This document shows, piece after piece, positions 24,522 through 32,412 of a stretch of 64,000 bases of DNA. Under the pieces are notes generated by a model. The model was not told the origin of the DNA, ran no database searches, and saw nothing but the letters and a program-made list of their open reading frames with translations. A program made the translations under genes and the position numbers. Source of the DNA: Streptomyces lincolnensis (GTDB lineage: Bacteria; Actinomycetota; Actinomycetes; Streptomycetales; Streptomycetaceae); NCBI RefSeq assembly GCF_001685355.1, contig NZ_CP016438.1, positions 6,572,001-6,636,000 of the forward strand, written 5' to 3'. Position 1 is the first letter of the stretch. Each line of letters begins with the position of its first letter.

Positions 24522-25163
24522 ATGAGGGGCGAACCCAGTTGCCCGAAGTGTGGTGGCCGGGTCAGGGCTCCCGGACTCTTCGCCGACACCTGGCAGTGCG
24601 ATGTGCACGGCACCGTGCATCCGGTGCAGCCAGTGATACCGCCCAGCGTCGAGGCCCTCGGCGTCGTCGTGCACCGCACGCAGGTGCCGGTGTGGATGCC
24701 GTGGCCGCTGCCGGTGGGCTGGCTGTTCACGGGCGTGGCCTGCGCGGGTGACGACCGCAGCGGCGGCCGTGCCACGGCGGTGGCGTGCACCGGGCCCGGA
24801 CCGCTCGGCGGCATGGGCGAGCTGATCCTGGTCGCCGAGGAGCTCGGCGTCGGCCTCGGTGCGCGGTACGCCGGCATCGACGGGCCCGACCCGGGGCCGT
24901 ACATGAGCGTGGAGAAGCCACCCCAGGCCAAGGTCCTGGCCGCGGGCCGTCCGACGCCGCTGTGGCATGTGTCCGGGGCGCCCGACGACCGTGCGGTGTT
25001 CGCGGGGGAGGCGCTGGGGCTGTGGCTGTGGGCCGTGGTGTGGCCCGAACAGTCCGGGCTGCTGATGTACGACGAACTGGTGCTGACGGATCTGCGGGAT
25101 GCGGGGGCCGAGGTGGAGCTGGTGCCCTGCGGGGCGCTGTCGCCGCGCCTGCTGAAGCCGTAG
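24522..25163 (+). CDS. DUF6758-family protein with N-terminal zinc-ribbon-like motif
   Basis: A 213-residue protein. It starts MRGEPSCPKCGGRVRAPG and continues WQCDVHG, so CPKC with a later C..H could hold a structural zinc (about residues 7-10 and 26-29). The rest is rich in Trp, Pro and Gly (WMPWPLPVGWLFTGVACAG; ALGLWLWAVVWPEQ). It is conserved in Streptomyces as DUF6758, role unknown. The ATG at 24522 has only a weak upstream GGGG. It is followed 119 bases on by the PHP phosphoesterase gene on the same strand. Confidence 0.8.
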   Translation: MRGEPSCPKCGGRVRAPGLFADTWQCDVHGTVHPVQPVIPPSVEALGVVVHRTQVPVWMPWPLPVGWLFTGVACAGDDRSGGRATAVACTGPGPLGGMGELILVAEELGVGLGARYAGIDGPDPGPYMSVEKPPQAKVLAAGRPTPLWHVSGAPDDRAVFAGEALGLWLWAVVWPEQSGLLMYDELVLTDLRDAGAEVELVPCGALSPRLLKP

Positions 25164-25282
25164 CGTCCCCCTGGGTGTCGCCTTGAGTAGGGGGCGCTGG
25201 GCGGGTTTGGGTGTGACCGGGGAGTCGGAAAATCCGGTTATCCTTGAGCGTCCTGTTCCGTCTGGTGTCTGGAGTCCGTCGC

Positions 25283-26140
25283 GTGCGTATCGACCTGCAC
25301 AGCCACTCCACCGCTTCCGACGGCACGGACACCCCCGCCGAGCTGGTGCGGAACGCTGCCGCCGCCGGGCTGGACGTCGTGGCGCTGACCGATCACGACA
25401 CGACCCGTGGGCACGCCGAGGCGATCGCCGCGCTTCCCGCGGGGCTGACGCTGGTGACCGGGGCGGAGCTGTCCTGCCGTGTCGACGGCGTCTCCATGCA
25501 CATGCTGGCCTACCTGTTCGATCCCGAGGAGCCGGCTCTGCTGGCCGAGCGGGAGCTGGTGCGGGACGACCGGGTGCCCCGGGCGCGGGGGATGGTCGCC
25601 AAGCTCCAGCAGCTGGGCGTGCCGGTGACGTGGGAGCAGGTGGCGCGGATCGCCGGGGACGGGTCCGTGGGCCGGCCCCATGTGGCGACCGCGCTCGTCG
25701 ACCTCGGGGTCGTGCCGAGCGTGAGCGACGCCTTCACGCCGGACTGGCTGGCCGACGGCGGCCGGGCCTACGTGGAGAAGCACGAGACGGATCCCTTCGA
25801 GGCGATCCGCCTGGTGAAGGCGGCGGGCGGTGTCACCGTGTTCGCGCATCCCGGTGCGAGCAAGCGGGGACGGACCGTCCCGGAGTCCGCGATCGTCGAG
25901 ATGGCCGCGGCCGGGCTCGACGGCATCGAGGTCGACCACATGGACCACGACCCTGACACCCGGGCGCGACTGCGGGGGCTGGCGGCCGAGCTCGGGCTGC
26001 TGGTGACCGGGTCCTCCGACTACCACGGCAGCCGCAAGACGGTCGCCCTCGGCGAGTACACGACGGATCCCGAGGTCTACGGGGAGATCACACGGCGGGC
26101 GACGGGCGCGTTCCCGGTGCCAGGGACGGGCGGAGCCTGA
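25283..26140 (+). CDS. PHP-domain phosphoesterase
   Basis: A 285-residue metal-dependent phosphoesterase of the YciV/TrpH type. Visible metal motifs are DLHSHSTASDG (motif 1), ALTDHDT (motif 2), the Glu in TGAELSC, FAHPG, and a C-terminal SDYHG. Characterised relatives remove 3'-phosphates from nucleotides such as 3',5'-bisphosphates or degrade short RNA. The start is GTG at 25283 with GGAG at 25271. The longer frame to 25244 lacks support. It precedes marC in the same direction. Confidence 0.9.
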   Translation: MRIDLHSHSTASDGTDTPAELVRNAAAAGLDVVALTDHDTTRGHAEAIAALPAGLTLVTGAELSCRVDGVSMHMLAYLFDPEEPALLAERELVRDDRVPRARGMVAKLQQLGVPVTWEQVARIAGDGSVGRPHVATALVDLGVVPSVSDAFTPDWLADGGRAYVEKHETDPFEAIRLVKAAGGVTVFAHPGASKRGRTVPESAIVEMAAAGLDGIEVDHMDHDPDTRARLRGLAAELGLLVTGSSDYHGSRKTVALGEYTTDPEVYGEITRRATGAFPVPGTGGA

Positions 26141-26159
26141 CACTCAGGAGGCCCGGGAC

Positions 26160-26180
26160 CCGCGGTATCTCGTACCGCGG
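26160..26180 (+). terminator. Short stem-loop after the PHP gene
   Basis: CCGCGGTA (26160-26167) pairs with TACCGCGG (26173-26180) around TCTCG. It lies 20 bases past the PHP stop, with no T-run. It may weaken read-through into marC. Confidence 0.45.
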
Positions 26181-26322
26181 TCTTGAGGGCTCGGATCCTT
26201 ACCGGGTCTGAGTCCGGCGCGGGGGCCGCGTCACGCGTGGGGCCGCGTCCCCTGTCGGGCCCTGGTGGGTCCCCCTTCCACACATCCTCGTTCACCCCTC
26301 TCCCGGCAAGGCCTGTTCCGTC

Positions 26323-26928
26323 ATGTTCGACGTCGCCGTCTTCGGCTCCCTCTTCCTCACCCTGTTCGTCATCATGGATCCCCCCGGGATCACCCCGATC
26401 TTCCTCGCGCTGACCTCCGGCCGGCCCGCCAAGGTGCAGAAGCGGATGGCCTTCCAGGCGGTCTGTGTCGCGGGCGGTGTCATCACCGTCTTCGGGCTGC
26501 TCGGGCACCAGATCCTGGACTATCTGCACGTGTCCGTGCCCGCGCTGATGATCGCGGGAGGGCTGCTGCTCCTGCTGATCGCGCTGGACCTGCTCACCGG
26601 CAAGACGGACGAGCCCAAGCAGACCAAGGACGTCAACGTCGCCCTCGTACCGCTGGGCATGCCGCTGCTGGCCGGGCCCGGGGCGATCGTGTCGGTCATC
26701 CTCGCCGTGCAGAAGGCGGACGGCGTGGCCACGCAGGTGTCGGTGTGGATGGCGATCCTCGCCATCCATGTCGTGCTGTGGCTGGTGATGCGGTACTCGC
26801 TGCTGATCATCCGCGTGATCAAGGACGGCGGTGTGGTCCTGGTGACCCGGCTCGCGGGCATGATGCTGTCCGCGATCGCCGTGCAGCAGATCATCAACGG
26901 GGTCACCCAGGTCATCCGGGCGAGCTGA
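26323..26928 (+). CDS. MarC-family (UPF0056) membrane protein
   Basis: A 201-residue protein with six predicted helices: FGSLFLTLFVIMDPPGITPI, CVAGGVITVFGLLGHQIL, PALMIAGGLLLLLIALDLL, LGMPLLAGPGAIVSVILAV, VWMAILAIHVVLWLVMRYS and LVTRLAGMMLSAIAVQQIIN. PPG in helix 1 and AGPGAI in helix 4 are family hallmarks. MarC was once tied to antibiotic resistance, a link later withdrawn; the transport function is unknown. ATG at 26323. A good terminator follows at once. Confidence 0.9.
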   Translation: MFDVAVFGSLFLTLFVIMDPPGITPIFLALTSGRPAKVQKRMAFQAVCVAGGVITVFGLLGHQILDYLHVSVPALMIAGGLLLLLIALDLLTGKTDEPKQTKDVNVALVPLGMPLLAGPGAIVSVILAVQKADGVATQVSVWMAILAIHVVLWLVMRYSLLIIRVIKDGGVVLVTRLAGMMLSAIAVQQIINGVTQVIRAS

Positions 26929-26941
26929 GCCCCGGTACGCG

Positions 26942-26981
26942 CAGAGCCCCCGCCCGGCACCGATGCCGCGCGGGGGCTCTG
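26942..26981. terminator. 12-bp stem-loop terminator between convergent genes
   Basis: CAGAGCCCCCGC (26942-26953) pairs exactly with GCGGGGGCTCTG (26970-26981). It ends marC and the 50-residue gene coming from the other strand. Confidence 0.85.
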
Positions 26982-27006
26982 AAGCTTCTGCGGTGATCCG
27001 CGGCTG

Positions 27007-27159
27007 TTACGAGGCCGAGGTGTCGGCCGGACGGATCCACAGCCGCTGCCCGATGGCGGCGGCCTGCTGAACGATCCGGTTGACGGAGGCGGCGTCCACA
27101 ACGGTGCTGTCCACGGGCGTACCGTCGACGTCGTCGAGTCGCATGATTTCGAAGCGCAC
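27007..27159 (-). CDS. Conserved 50-residue protein under a sigma-R-type promoter
   Basis: GTG at 27159 with AAGGGAGAAG upstream opens a 50-codon frame ending TAA. The product begins MRFEIMRLDDVDGTPVDS and has VDAASVNRIVQQAAAIGQRL then WIRPADTSAS. It looks like a compact beta-strand plus amphipathic helix, no cysteine, no signal. I recall very similar small proteins in other Streptomyces at this locus, without a function. A perfect GGAAT-N18-GTT promoter lies 60 bases upstream. The ribosome site, codon bias and promoter make it a real gene. Confidence 0.82.
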   Translation of the reverse strand: MRFEIMRLDDVDGTPVDSTVVDAASVNRIVQQAAAIGQRLWIRPADTSAS

Positions 27160-27218
27160 AGGCTTCTCCCTTCGTCTGGTCATCCTCCTGCGGAGAATTG
27201 CTGCGTACGTAGGTAGTC

Positions 27219-27244
27219 AACGGGATGCGTGTTACAAACATTCC
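27219..27244 (-). promoter_or_regulatory. Sigma-R consensus promoter for the 50-residue gene
   Basis: On the minus strand GGAAT (27244-27240), 18 bases, GTT (27221-27219), an exact match to the S. coelicolor sigma-R consensus GGAAT-N18-GTT. The expected transcript start near 27210 leaves a leader of about 50 bases before the GTG at 27159. Confidence 0.65.
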
Positions 27245-27305
27245 CTACGCTAAAGAAATTTTTCGAACGGCTAATTACTGACCGGTAAGACGTAGGCAAG
27301 GGGTC

Positions 27306-27330
27306 GGAACGAGACTGACCGGGACCGGTT
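27306..27330 (+). promoter_or_regulatory. Possible sigma-R/ECF promoter for the NYN gene
   Basis: GGAAC (27306-27310), 17 bases, GTT (27328-27330). The spacer is one base shorter than the usual 18, so the match is weaker than its divergent neighbour. Transcription would begin close to 27340, just before the NYN-domain start codons. Confidence 0.4.
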
Positions 27331-27365
27331 GTGTTCGCAGCGTGACCGCCGGGACAATGGAGGCG

Positions 27366-28259
27366 ATGAACGACGACCTCGCGGCCCTCAGTGCCCGCAT
27401 CGACCGCACCAACGAGCTGCTCCAGCGCATGCTCGCCGAGGTGGCGAAGACGCCTTCGACGCACGCCATCTTCGTCGACGCGGGATATCTGTACGCGGCC
27501 GCGGGCCGTCTGGTGGCCGGCACCGAGGACCGCCGTGCCTTCGACCTCGACACCGAGGGGCTCATCGAGGCGCTCATCGACCGGGCCCGCACGATCTTCG
27601 CGGACAGCAGGCTGCTGCGGATCTACTGGTACGACGGAGCCCGACGCCGCATCCACACCGCGGAACAGCAGTCCATCGCCGAACTCCCGGACGTCAAGGT
27701 CCGGTTGGGCAACCTGAACGCCAACAACCAGCAGAAGGGCGTCGACTCGCTCATCAGATCCGACCTGGAGTCCCTGGCCCGCCACCGGGCCATCAGCGAC
27801 GCGGCCCTGCTCGGTGGCGACGAGGACCTGGTCTCGGCGGTCGAGGCCGCCCAGGGGTACGGCGCCCGCGTCCACCTCTGGGGCGTCGAGGCGCCCGAGG
27901 GCCGCAACCAGGCCGAGCCCCTGCTCTGGGAGGTCGACAGCCAGCGCACCTTCGACCTCGACTTCTTCAAGCCGTACGTCTCCCGGCGCGCTGCCCTTCC
28001 CTACGAGGCGACGGCGATCCGGCCCACCCGCGAGGACGTCCGTTTCGTCGGCGCGCAGATCGCGGCGAAGTGGCTGGCGGCACGGGGGCGTGAATCGCTG
28101 GTCGAGCTGCTGCCGGGCCATCCCTATCTGCCCGGCTCGGTCGACCAGGATCTGCTGGTGGAGGCGGAGGGGCTGTTGCAGTACTCGCTGCGGGGGCAGG
28201 CGGATCTGCGGCGGGCTCTGCGGGACGGGTTCTGGGAGCACCTTCAGACGCAGTACTAG
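27366..28259 (+). CDS. NYN-domain (PIN-like) putative ribonuclease
   Basis: A 297-residue protein. After an N-terminal helical pair (MNDDLAALSARIDRTNELLQ) comes the NYN/PIN-like fold: first acidic site in IFVDAGYLYAAAG, then KGVDSLIRSDL and ALLGGDEDLVSAV with the Asp residues that would bind Mg2+. The C-terminal part (about 205-297) is a helical region with LPGHPYLPGSVDQDLL. NYN proteins are metal-dependent RNases of RNA processing or decay. Start uncertain: ATG at 27366, ATG at 27357 or GTG at 27342, none with an ideal ribosome site. A possible sigma-R promoter precedes it. Confidence 0.85.
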   Translation: MNDDLAALSARIDRTNELLQRMLAEVAKTPSTHAIFVDAGYLYAAAGRLVAGTEDRRAFDLDTEGLIEALIDRARTIFADSRLLRIYWYDGARRRIHTAEQQSIAELPDVKVRLGNLNANNQQKGVDSLIRSDLESLARHRAISDAALLGGDEDLVSAVEAAQGYGARVHLWGVEAPEGRNQAEPLLWEVDSQRTFDLDFFKPYVSRRAALPYEATAIRPTREDVRFVGAQIAAKWLAARGRESLVELLPGHPYLPGSVDQDLLVEAEGLLQYSLRGQADLRRALRDGFWEHLQTQY

Positions 28260-28283
28260 CGCCCCGCCGTCCTCCTCCGGGTC

Positions 28284-29162
28284 TCAGCGCCGGGTGTCGG
28301 CGAGGCCGTCCCAGAAGTCGGCCAGGGCCCGGGCCGTCGGAAGCGGCTGGTCGGCGTTGGGGGAGTGCTCGGCGCCGGGGACGACGGTTCGGTGCGCGTG
28401 GAGTCGTACGGCCATGTCGTCCAGGAGCGGCACCGGCCAGGTGTCGTCGCTGGTGCCCGACAGGACGTGGAAGGGGAGCGGGACGGCGGCCAGTTCGGCG
28501 ACACGGTCCGGCTCGGTGCACAACTGGTGTCCGGTGGCGCGAAGTTGGGCGGGCTTGGTGCCCAGCCAGCGGCGGCGCAGCTGGTCCGCGTCGCCGATGC
28601 CGACCGCGGGGCCGCCGACCTCCTCCGGCGGACCCATCGCCTGGATGGCCTCCCACACCTTGGCCATGCTCATCACGGCGAGCGCGTCCCGCAGCAGCTT
28701 CACGCGCTGCTGCTGGGAGTCCGAGATCTGCGCCGGACCCGAGGACATCAGGGTCAGCGAGCGGAAGGGGGAGTGGTCGAGCAGCATGGCCGCGCGGGCG
28801 ATCTGCCCGCCGCAGGAGTGCCCCAGCAGATGCACCGGTGCACCCACGGCGTCCACCTGGGCGTGTACGTCCCTCGCCAACTCCTCCTGAGCGTAAGCCG
28901 ATTCATCGGTCTCGGGACCGTCCGACCCGAACTGCCCCCGGCCGTCCACGGCGACGGTCCGGTACCCGCGCGCCGAGAGCGGCTCGTGCAGCAGCGTGAA
29001 GTCCTCCTTGCTCCCCGTGAACCCGGGCAGCATCACCACCACGCCCTTCGGTTCCACGCCGACGGCCACGGGCGAATCGACGACCGCGAACTCTCCGCGG
29101 GCAGTGCGCAGGGGATACGCGCGGGCGGCGGGGGGCGGGGTGAAAGACACGCGGCGACTCAC
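28284..29162 (-). CDS. Alpha/beta hydrolase
   Basis: A 292-residue serine hydrolase of the AB hydrolase 1 fold. The oxyanion segment is LPGFTGSKEDF, the nucleophile elbow is GHSCGGQ, the acid is in SGTSDDTWP and the His in GAEHSPNADQ. Substrate unknown; the family includes esterases, lipases and haloperoxidase-like enzymes. It starts with GTG at 29162 and lacks a signal peptide. It is convergent with the NYN gene (24-base gap). Confidence 0.88.
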   Translation of the reverse strand: MSRRVSFTPPPAARAYPLRTARGEFAVVDSPVAVGVEPKGVVVMLPGFTGSKEDFTLLHEPLSARGYRTVAVDGRGQFGSDGPETDESAYAQEELARDVHAQVDAVGAPVHLLGHSCGGQIARAAMLLDHSPFRSLTLMSSGPAQISDSQQQRVKLLRDALAVMSMAKVWEAIQAMGPPEEVGGPAVGIGDADQLRRRWLGTKPAQLRATGHQLCTEPDRVAELAAVPLPFHVLSGTSDDTWPVPLLDDMAVRLHAHRTVVPGAEHSPNADQPLPTARALADFWDGLADTRR

Positions 29163-29224
29163 GCGGAGGAGGCTATCGGGTCAGGTCCCGGCCCGGTCCC
29201 CCGGGCGCGGGCCACGGACGCCGA

Positions 29225-29257
29225 ACGGCCCGGCCCACACGTGGTGGACCGGGCCGT
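29225..29257 (-). terminator. Stem-loop after the DEAD-box helicase gene
   Basis: ACGGCCCGG (29225-29233) pairs with CCGGGCCGT (29249-29257), with further CAC/GTG pairing inside. It lies 11 bases past the helicase stop at 29269. Confidence 0.7.
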
Positions 29258-29268
29258 CGGGTGAGCGG

Positions 29269-32025
29269 TCAGCTCTCCGTGGACTCCACGGCTACGGCCT
29301 TCTTGCGCGTCGTGCGACGCGCGCGGGGCTTCGCCTCGGAGTCGGAGGCCTGCGCCGGGATCTCCGCGGTGGGTTCCGCGGCGGCGGTGGCCTTAGCGGC
29401 CGTGGTGGCCGCGGTGGTCTTGCGGGTGGTGCGGCGGGCCTTCGGCTTCGCCTCGGTGGCCTCCGCGGTGTCCACGGCGGTTTCGGCGGCCTCGGCTGCC
29501 TTGGTGGCTGCGGTCTTGCGGGTGCGGCGCGGCTTGGCTTCCGTCGCCTCGGTCGGGGCGTCCGTGGGCTTGGCTTCGGTTGCCTTGGTGGCCGCGGTCT
29601 TGCGGGTGCGGCGGGGCTTGGCCTCGACGCCCTCGGCGGTGTCCACGGCCGCTTCGGCGGCTTCAGCGGCTTCGGCTGCCTTGGTGGCTGCGGTCTTCCG
29701 CGTGCGGCGCGGCTTGGCCTCGGTCACCTCGGTCGGGGCGTCCGTGGGCTTGGCTTCGGCTGCCTTGGTGGCCGCGGTCTTGCGGGTGCGGCGGGGCTTG
29801 GCCTCGACGCCCTCGGCGGTGTCCACGGCCGCTTCGGCGGTTTCGGCGGCCTCGGCCGCTGCCGTCTTGCGCGTGCGGCGCGGCTTGACCTCGGCGGTCT
29901 CCGGCTCCTGGGCCGTCTGGGCCGGGATCTCGGCGGTGACGGCCGCGGTCGGCTCGGCGGCCTTGCGCGTACGGCGGGTCCTCGGCTTCGCCTCGGTGGC
30001 CTCCGCGGTGTCCACGGCGGTTTCGGCGGCCTCGGCTGCCTTGGTGGCTGCGGTCTTGCGGGTGCGGCGCGGCTTGGCCTCCGTCACCTCCGGGGCGGCC
30101 TCGACGGTCCCCTCGGCGGTGTCGACCGCGGCCTCGGCAGCGGTCGTAGCGGCGGCCGTGGTCGTGGTCTTGCGGGTACGACGGCGCGGCCTGGCGGGGG
30201 CCTCGGGCTCCGCCACCTGCGCCACCTCGGACACCTGCGGTGCCTCGGTGACCGCGTCGGCGACCGGCGTCGCCTCCAGCTCGGTCGGCGTCACGGCCGT
30301 CTCCGCGGACTTGCGGGTACGGCGGCGGCGCGACTTCGGCGCGGCCTCGGAGGCGTCCGGCGTGACGGTGCCCTCGGCCGTCGCCACGGCGGTCTCCGCG
30401 GTCGCCTCCGGCGTCACGGACTCCACCGATGTCGCGGCCACGGCCTCGCCCTGTGCCGCACCGCGGGTGCGGCGACGGCGGCGCGGGGTGCGGGGTGCGG
30501 TGACGTCCTCCGCGGTGGTGGTCTGCTCCGGTGCGAGCGCCTCGGCGGGCGCCGCCGCGTCGAGCGGCGTGCCGCCCCGCGTGCGACGGCGACGACGCGG
30601 CGTCCGGGCCGCACGCTCGCCGTCGGCGGAACGGGACTCGTCCCGGCGGGACTCCTCACGCCCACCACGGCCGTTGCGGTCACCACGGCCACCTTGGTCA
30701 CCACGACCGCCTCGGTCGCCGCGACCGCGGCCACCGCGGCCGCCGGTCTCGCCCAGGTCCTCCAGCTCCTCTGCCCCGAGCCCGGCGCGCGTGCGCTCCG
30801 CGCGCGGCAGGACACCCTTGGTGCCCGCGGGGATGTTCAGCTCCTCGAAGAGGTGCGGGGAGGTGGAGTACGTCTCCGGCGGGTCGTTGAACTTGAGGTC
30901 CAGCGCCTTGTTGATCAGCTGCCAGCGCGGGATGTCGTCCCAGTCGACGAGGGTGACCGCGATGCCCTTGGCGCCCGCGCGGCCGGTGCGGCCGATGCGG
31001 TGCAGGTACGTCTTCTCCTCTTCCGGCGACTGGTAGTTGATGACGTGCGTCACGCCCTCGACGTCGATGCCGCGGGCGGCGACGTCGGTGCAGACGAGGA
31101 CGTCCACCTTGCCGTTGCGGAAGGCGCGCAGCGCCTGCTCGCGGGCTCCCTGACCGAGGTCGCCGTGGACCGCGCCGGCGGCGAACCCGCGCTGCTGGAG
31201 CTGGTCGGCGAGGTCGGCCGCGGTGCGCTTCGTACGGCAGAAGACCATGACCAGTCCCCGGCCGTCGGCCTGCAGTATGCGGGCGACCAGCTCGGGCTTG
31301 TCCATGTTGTGCGCGCGGTAGACGTACTGCGCGGTGTTCGCGACCGTCGCGTTCGCGTCGTCCGGCGAGGTGGCGCTGATGTGCGTGGGCTGCGACATGT
31401 AGCGGCGCGCGAGACCGATGACCGCGCCCGGCATGGTCGCCGAGAACAGCATCGTCTGGCGGCGGGCCGGCAGCATGTTGATGATCTTCTCGACGTCGGG
31501 CAGGAAGCCCAGGTCGAGCATCTCGTCGGCCTCGTCGAGGACGAGCCCCTTGATGTGCTTGAGGTTGAGCTTCTTCTGGCCGGCGAGGTCCAGCAGCCGG
31601 CCCGGGGTGCCGACGATCACGTCGACGCCCTTCTTGAGGGCCTCGACCTGGGGCTCGTAGGCCCGGCCGCCGTAGATGGCGAGAACGCGGACGTTGCGCA
31701 CCTTGCCCGCGGTCAGCAGGTCGTTGGTGACCTGCGTGCACAGCTCGCGCGTGGGGACGACGACGAGCGCCTGCGGGGCGTCGGTGAGGTCCTCGGGCTT
31801 GGCGCGCCCGGCCTCGACGTCGGCGGGGACGGTGACGCGCTCCAGGAGCGGGAGGCCGAAGCCCAGCGTCTTGCCGGTGCCGGTCTTGGCCTGGCCGATG
31901 ACGTCCTTGCCCGAGAGGGCGACGGGGAGGGTCATCTCCTGGATGGGGAAAGGCGTGACGATGCCGACGGCTTCAAGGGCTTCGGCGGTCTCGGGAAGAA
32001 TCCCGAGCTCTCGGAACGTAGTCAG
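29269..32025 (-). CDS. DEAD-box RNA helicase with long basic repetitive tail, CTG start
   Basis: A 918-residue ATP-dependent RNA helicase. From the CTG at 32025 the N-terminus reads LTTFRELGILPETAEALEAV, containing the conserved F and, after GIVTPFPIQE, the Q motif. Next come AKTGTGKT (46-53), PTREL, GTPGRLLD, LDEADE (163-168), SAT, and HRIGRTGR (342-349). No ATG, GTG or TTG lies in frame upstream before a TAG, and GAGG sits 8 bases before the CTG. ATG at residue 31 would destroy the Q motif. After an RGG/RGD-rich stretch (about 429-460) comes a tail of some 450 residues with Arg-Arg-Thr-Arg-Lys-Thr units. A role in RNA remodelling, perhaps at low temperature or in ribosome assembly, is inferred from the family. 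Confidence 0.92.
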   Translation of the reverse strand: MTTFRELGILPETAEALEAVGIVTPFPIQEMTLPVALSGKDVIGQAKTGTGKTLGFGLPLLERVTVPADVEAGRAKPEDLTDAPQALVVVPTRELCTQVTNDLLTAGKVRNVRVLAIYGGRAYEPQVEALKKGVDVIVGTPGRLLDLAGQKKLNLKHIKGLVLDEADEMLDLGFLPDVEKIINMLPARRQTMLFSATMPGAVIGLARRYMSQPTHISATSPDDANATVANTAQYVYRAHNMDKPELVARILQADGRGLVMVFCRTKRTAADLADQLQQRGFAAGAVHGDLGQGAREQALRAFRNGKVDVLVCTDVAARGIDVEGVTHVINYQSPEEEKTYLHRIGRTGRAGAKGIAVTLVDWDDIPRWQLINKALDLKFNDPPETYSTSPHLFEELNIPAGTKGVLPRAERTRAGLGAEELEDLGETGGRGGRGRGDRGGRGDQGGRGDRNGRGGREESRRDESRSADGERAARTPRRRRRTRGGTPLDAAAPAEALAPEQTTTAEDVTAPRTPRRRRRTRGAAQGEAVAATSVESVTPEATAETAVATAEGTVTPDASEAAPKSRRRRTRKSAETAVTPTELEATPVADAVTEAPQVSEVAQVAEPEAPARPRRRTRKTTTTAAATTAAEAAVDTAEGTVEAAPEVTEAKPRRTRKTAATKAAEAAETAVDTAEATEAKPRTRRTRKAAEPTAAVTAEIPAQTAQEPETAEVKPRRTRKTAAAEAAETAEAAVDTAEGVEAKPRRTRKTAATKAAEAKPTDAPTEVTEAKPRRTRKTAATKAAEAAEAAEAAVDTAEGVEAKPRRTRKTAATKATEAKPTDAPTEATEAKPRRTRKTAATKAAEAAETAVDTAEATEAKPKARRTTRKTTAATTAAKATAAAEPTAEIPAQASDSEAKPRARRTTRKKAVAVESTES
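29290..30200 (-). repeat. Imperfect repeats encoding the (K/R)PRRTRKTAATKAAEA tail
   Basis: Within the helicase tail, units encoding PRRTRKTAATKAAEA alternate with acidic spacers such as ETAVDTAEATEAK. At DNA level blocks near 29485-29600, 29640-29780 and 29800-29885 are nearly identical, e.g. GCCTTGGTGGCCGCGGTCTT recurs. Such repeats are prone to slippage and copy-number change. Confidence 0.8.
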
Positions 32026-32412
32026 GGTGCTGCCTCTTCTGTGTGGGCGGTGCGAGGCGAGCGCGGGGGTCGTCTAGGACCGTGCTGGGGACGTCGACTG
32101 CCTTACGGACCAGCCGTACGACACGGGACCACTGCCGACGCTCTAGCGCTCGAACCGCTGAGGGTCCCCCTCCGGATTCCGTACGCACAGTGCCGTACGG
32201 ACGAGGAGGGCTGTCGGGTCGGAGCCGATCGGGCCACCGACCGGGCATCCTCATAGCGTGCGGCCCGTCGGGTACGTCAGAGTACTCAGCGGGCGCATTA
32301 CCACCATACCCCGGAATCGCGCACATGCGATGGCCGATTTGGTCACGTAGTGGTCGTCACAGTGATTGACCAGGGACTTCCGTCGTGCTGCGGGCGGGCT
32401 ATTGTGCGCTTC
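32026..32412. other. Divergent intergenic region
   Basis: These 387 bases separate the helicase (-) from the ferritin-like gene (+). No extra gene is supported. The helicase side could form a long structured 5' leader (repeated CCGTACGG and CGTACG motifs at 32110-32215), which is common for cold-responsive helicases, but no specific motif was proven. Confidence 0.45.

Noticed and set aside
28996..32256. 1086-codon plus-strand frame rich in Gly, Leu, Arg
   Set aside because: It is the antisense shadow of the repetitive helicase tail; the minus-strand frame has all helicase motifs.
32303..32330. GGAAT with an 18-base spacer upstream of the ferritin-like gene
   Set aside because: The -10 element reads GAT instead of GTT, so it fails the sigma-R pattern.
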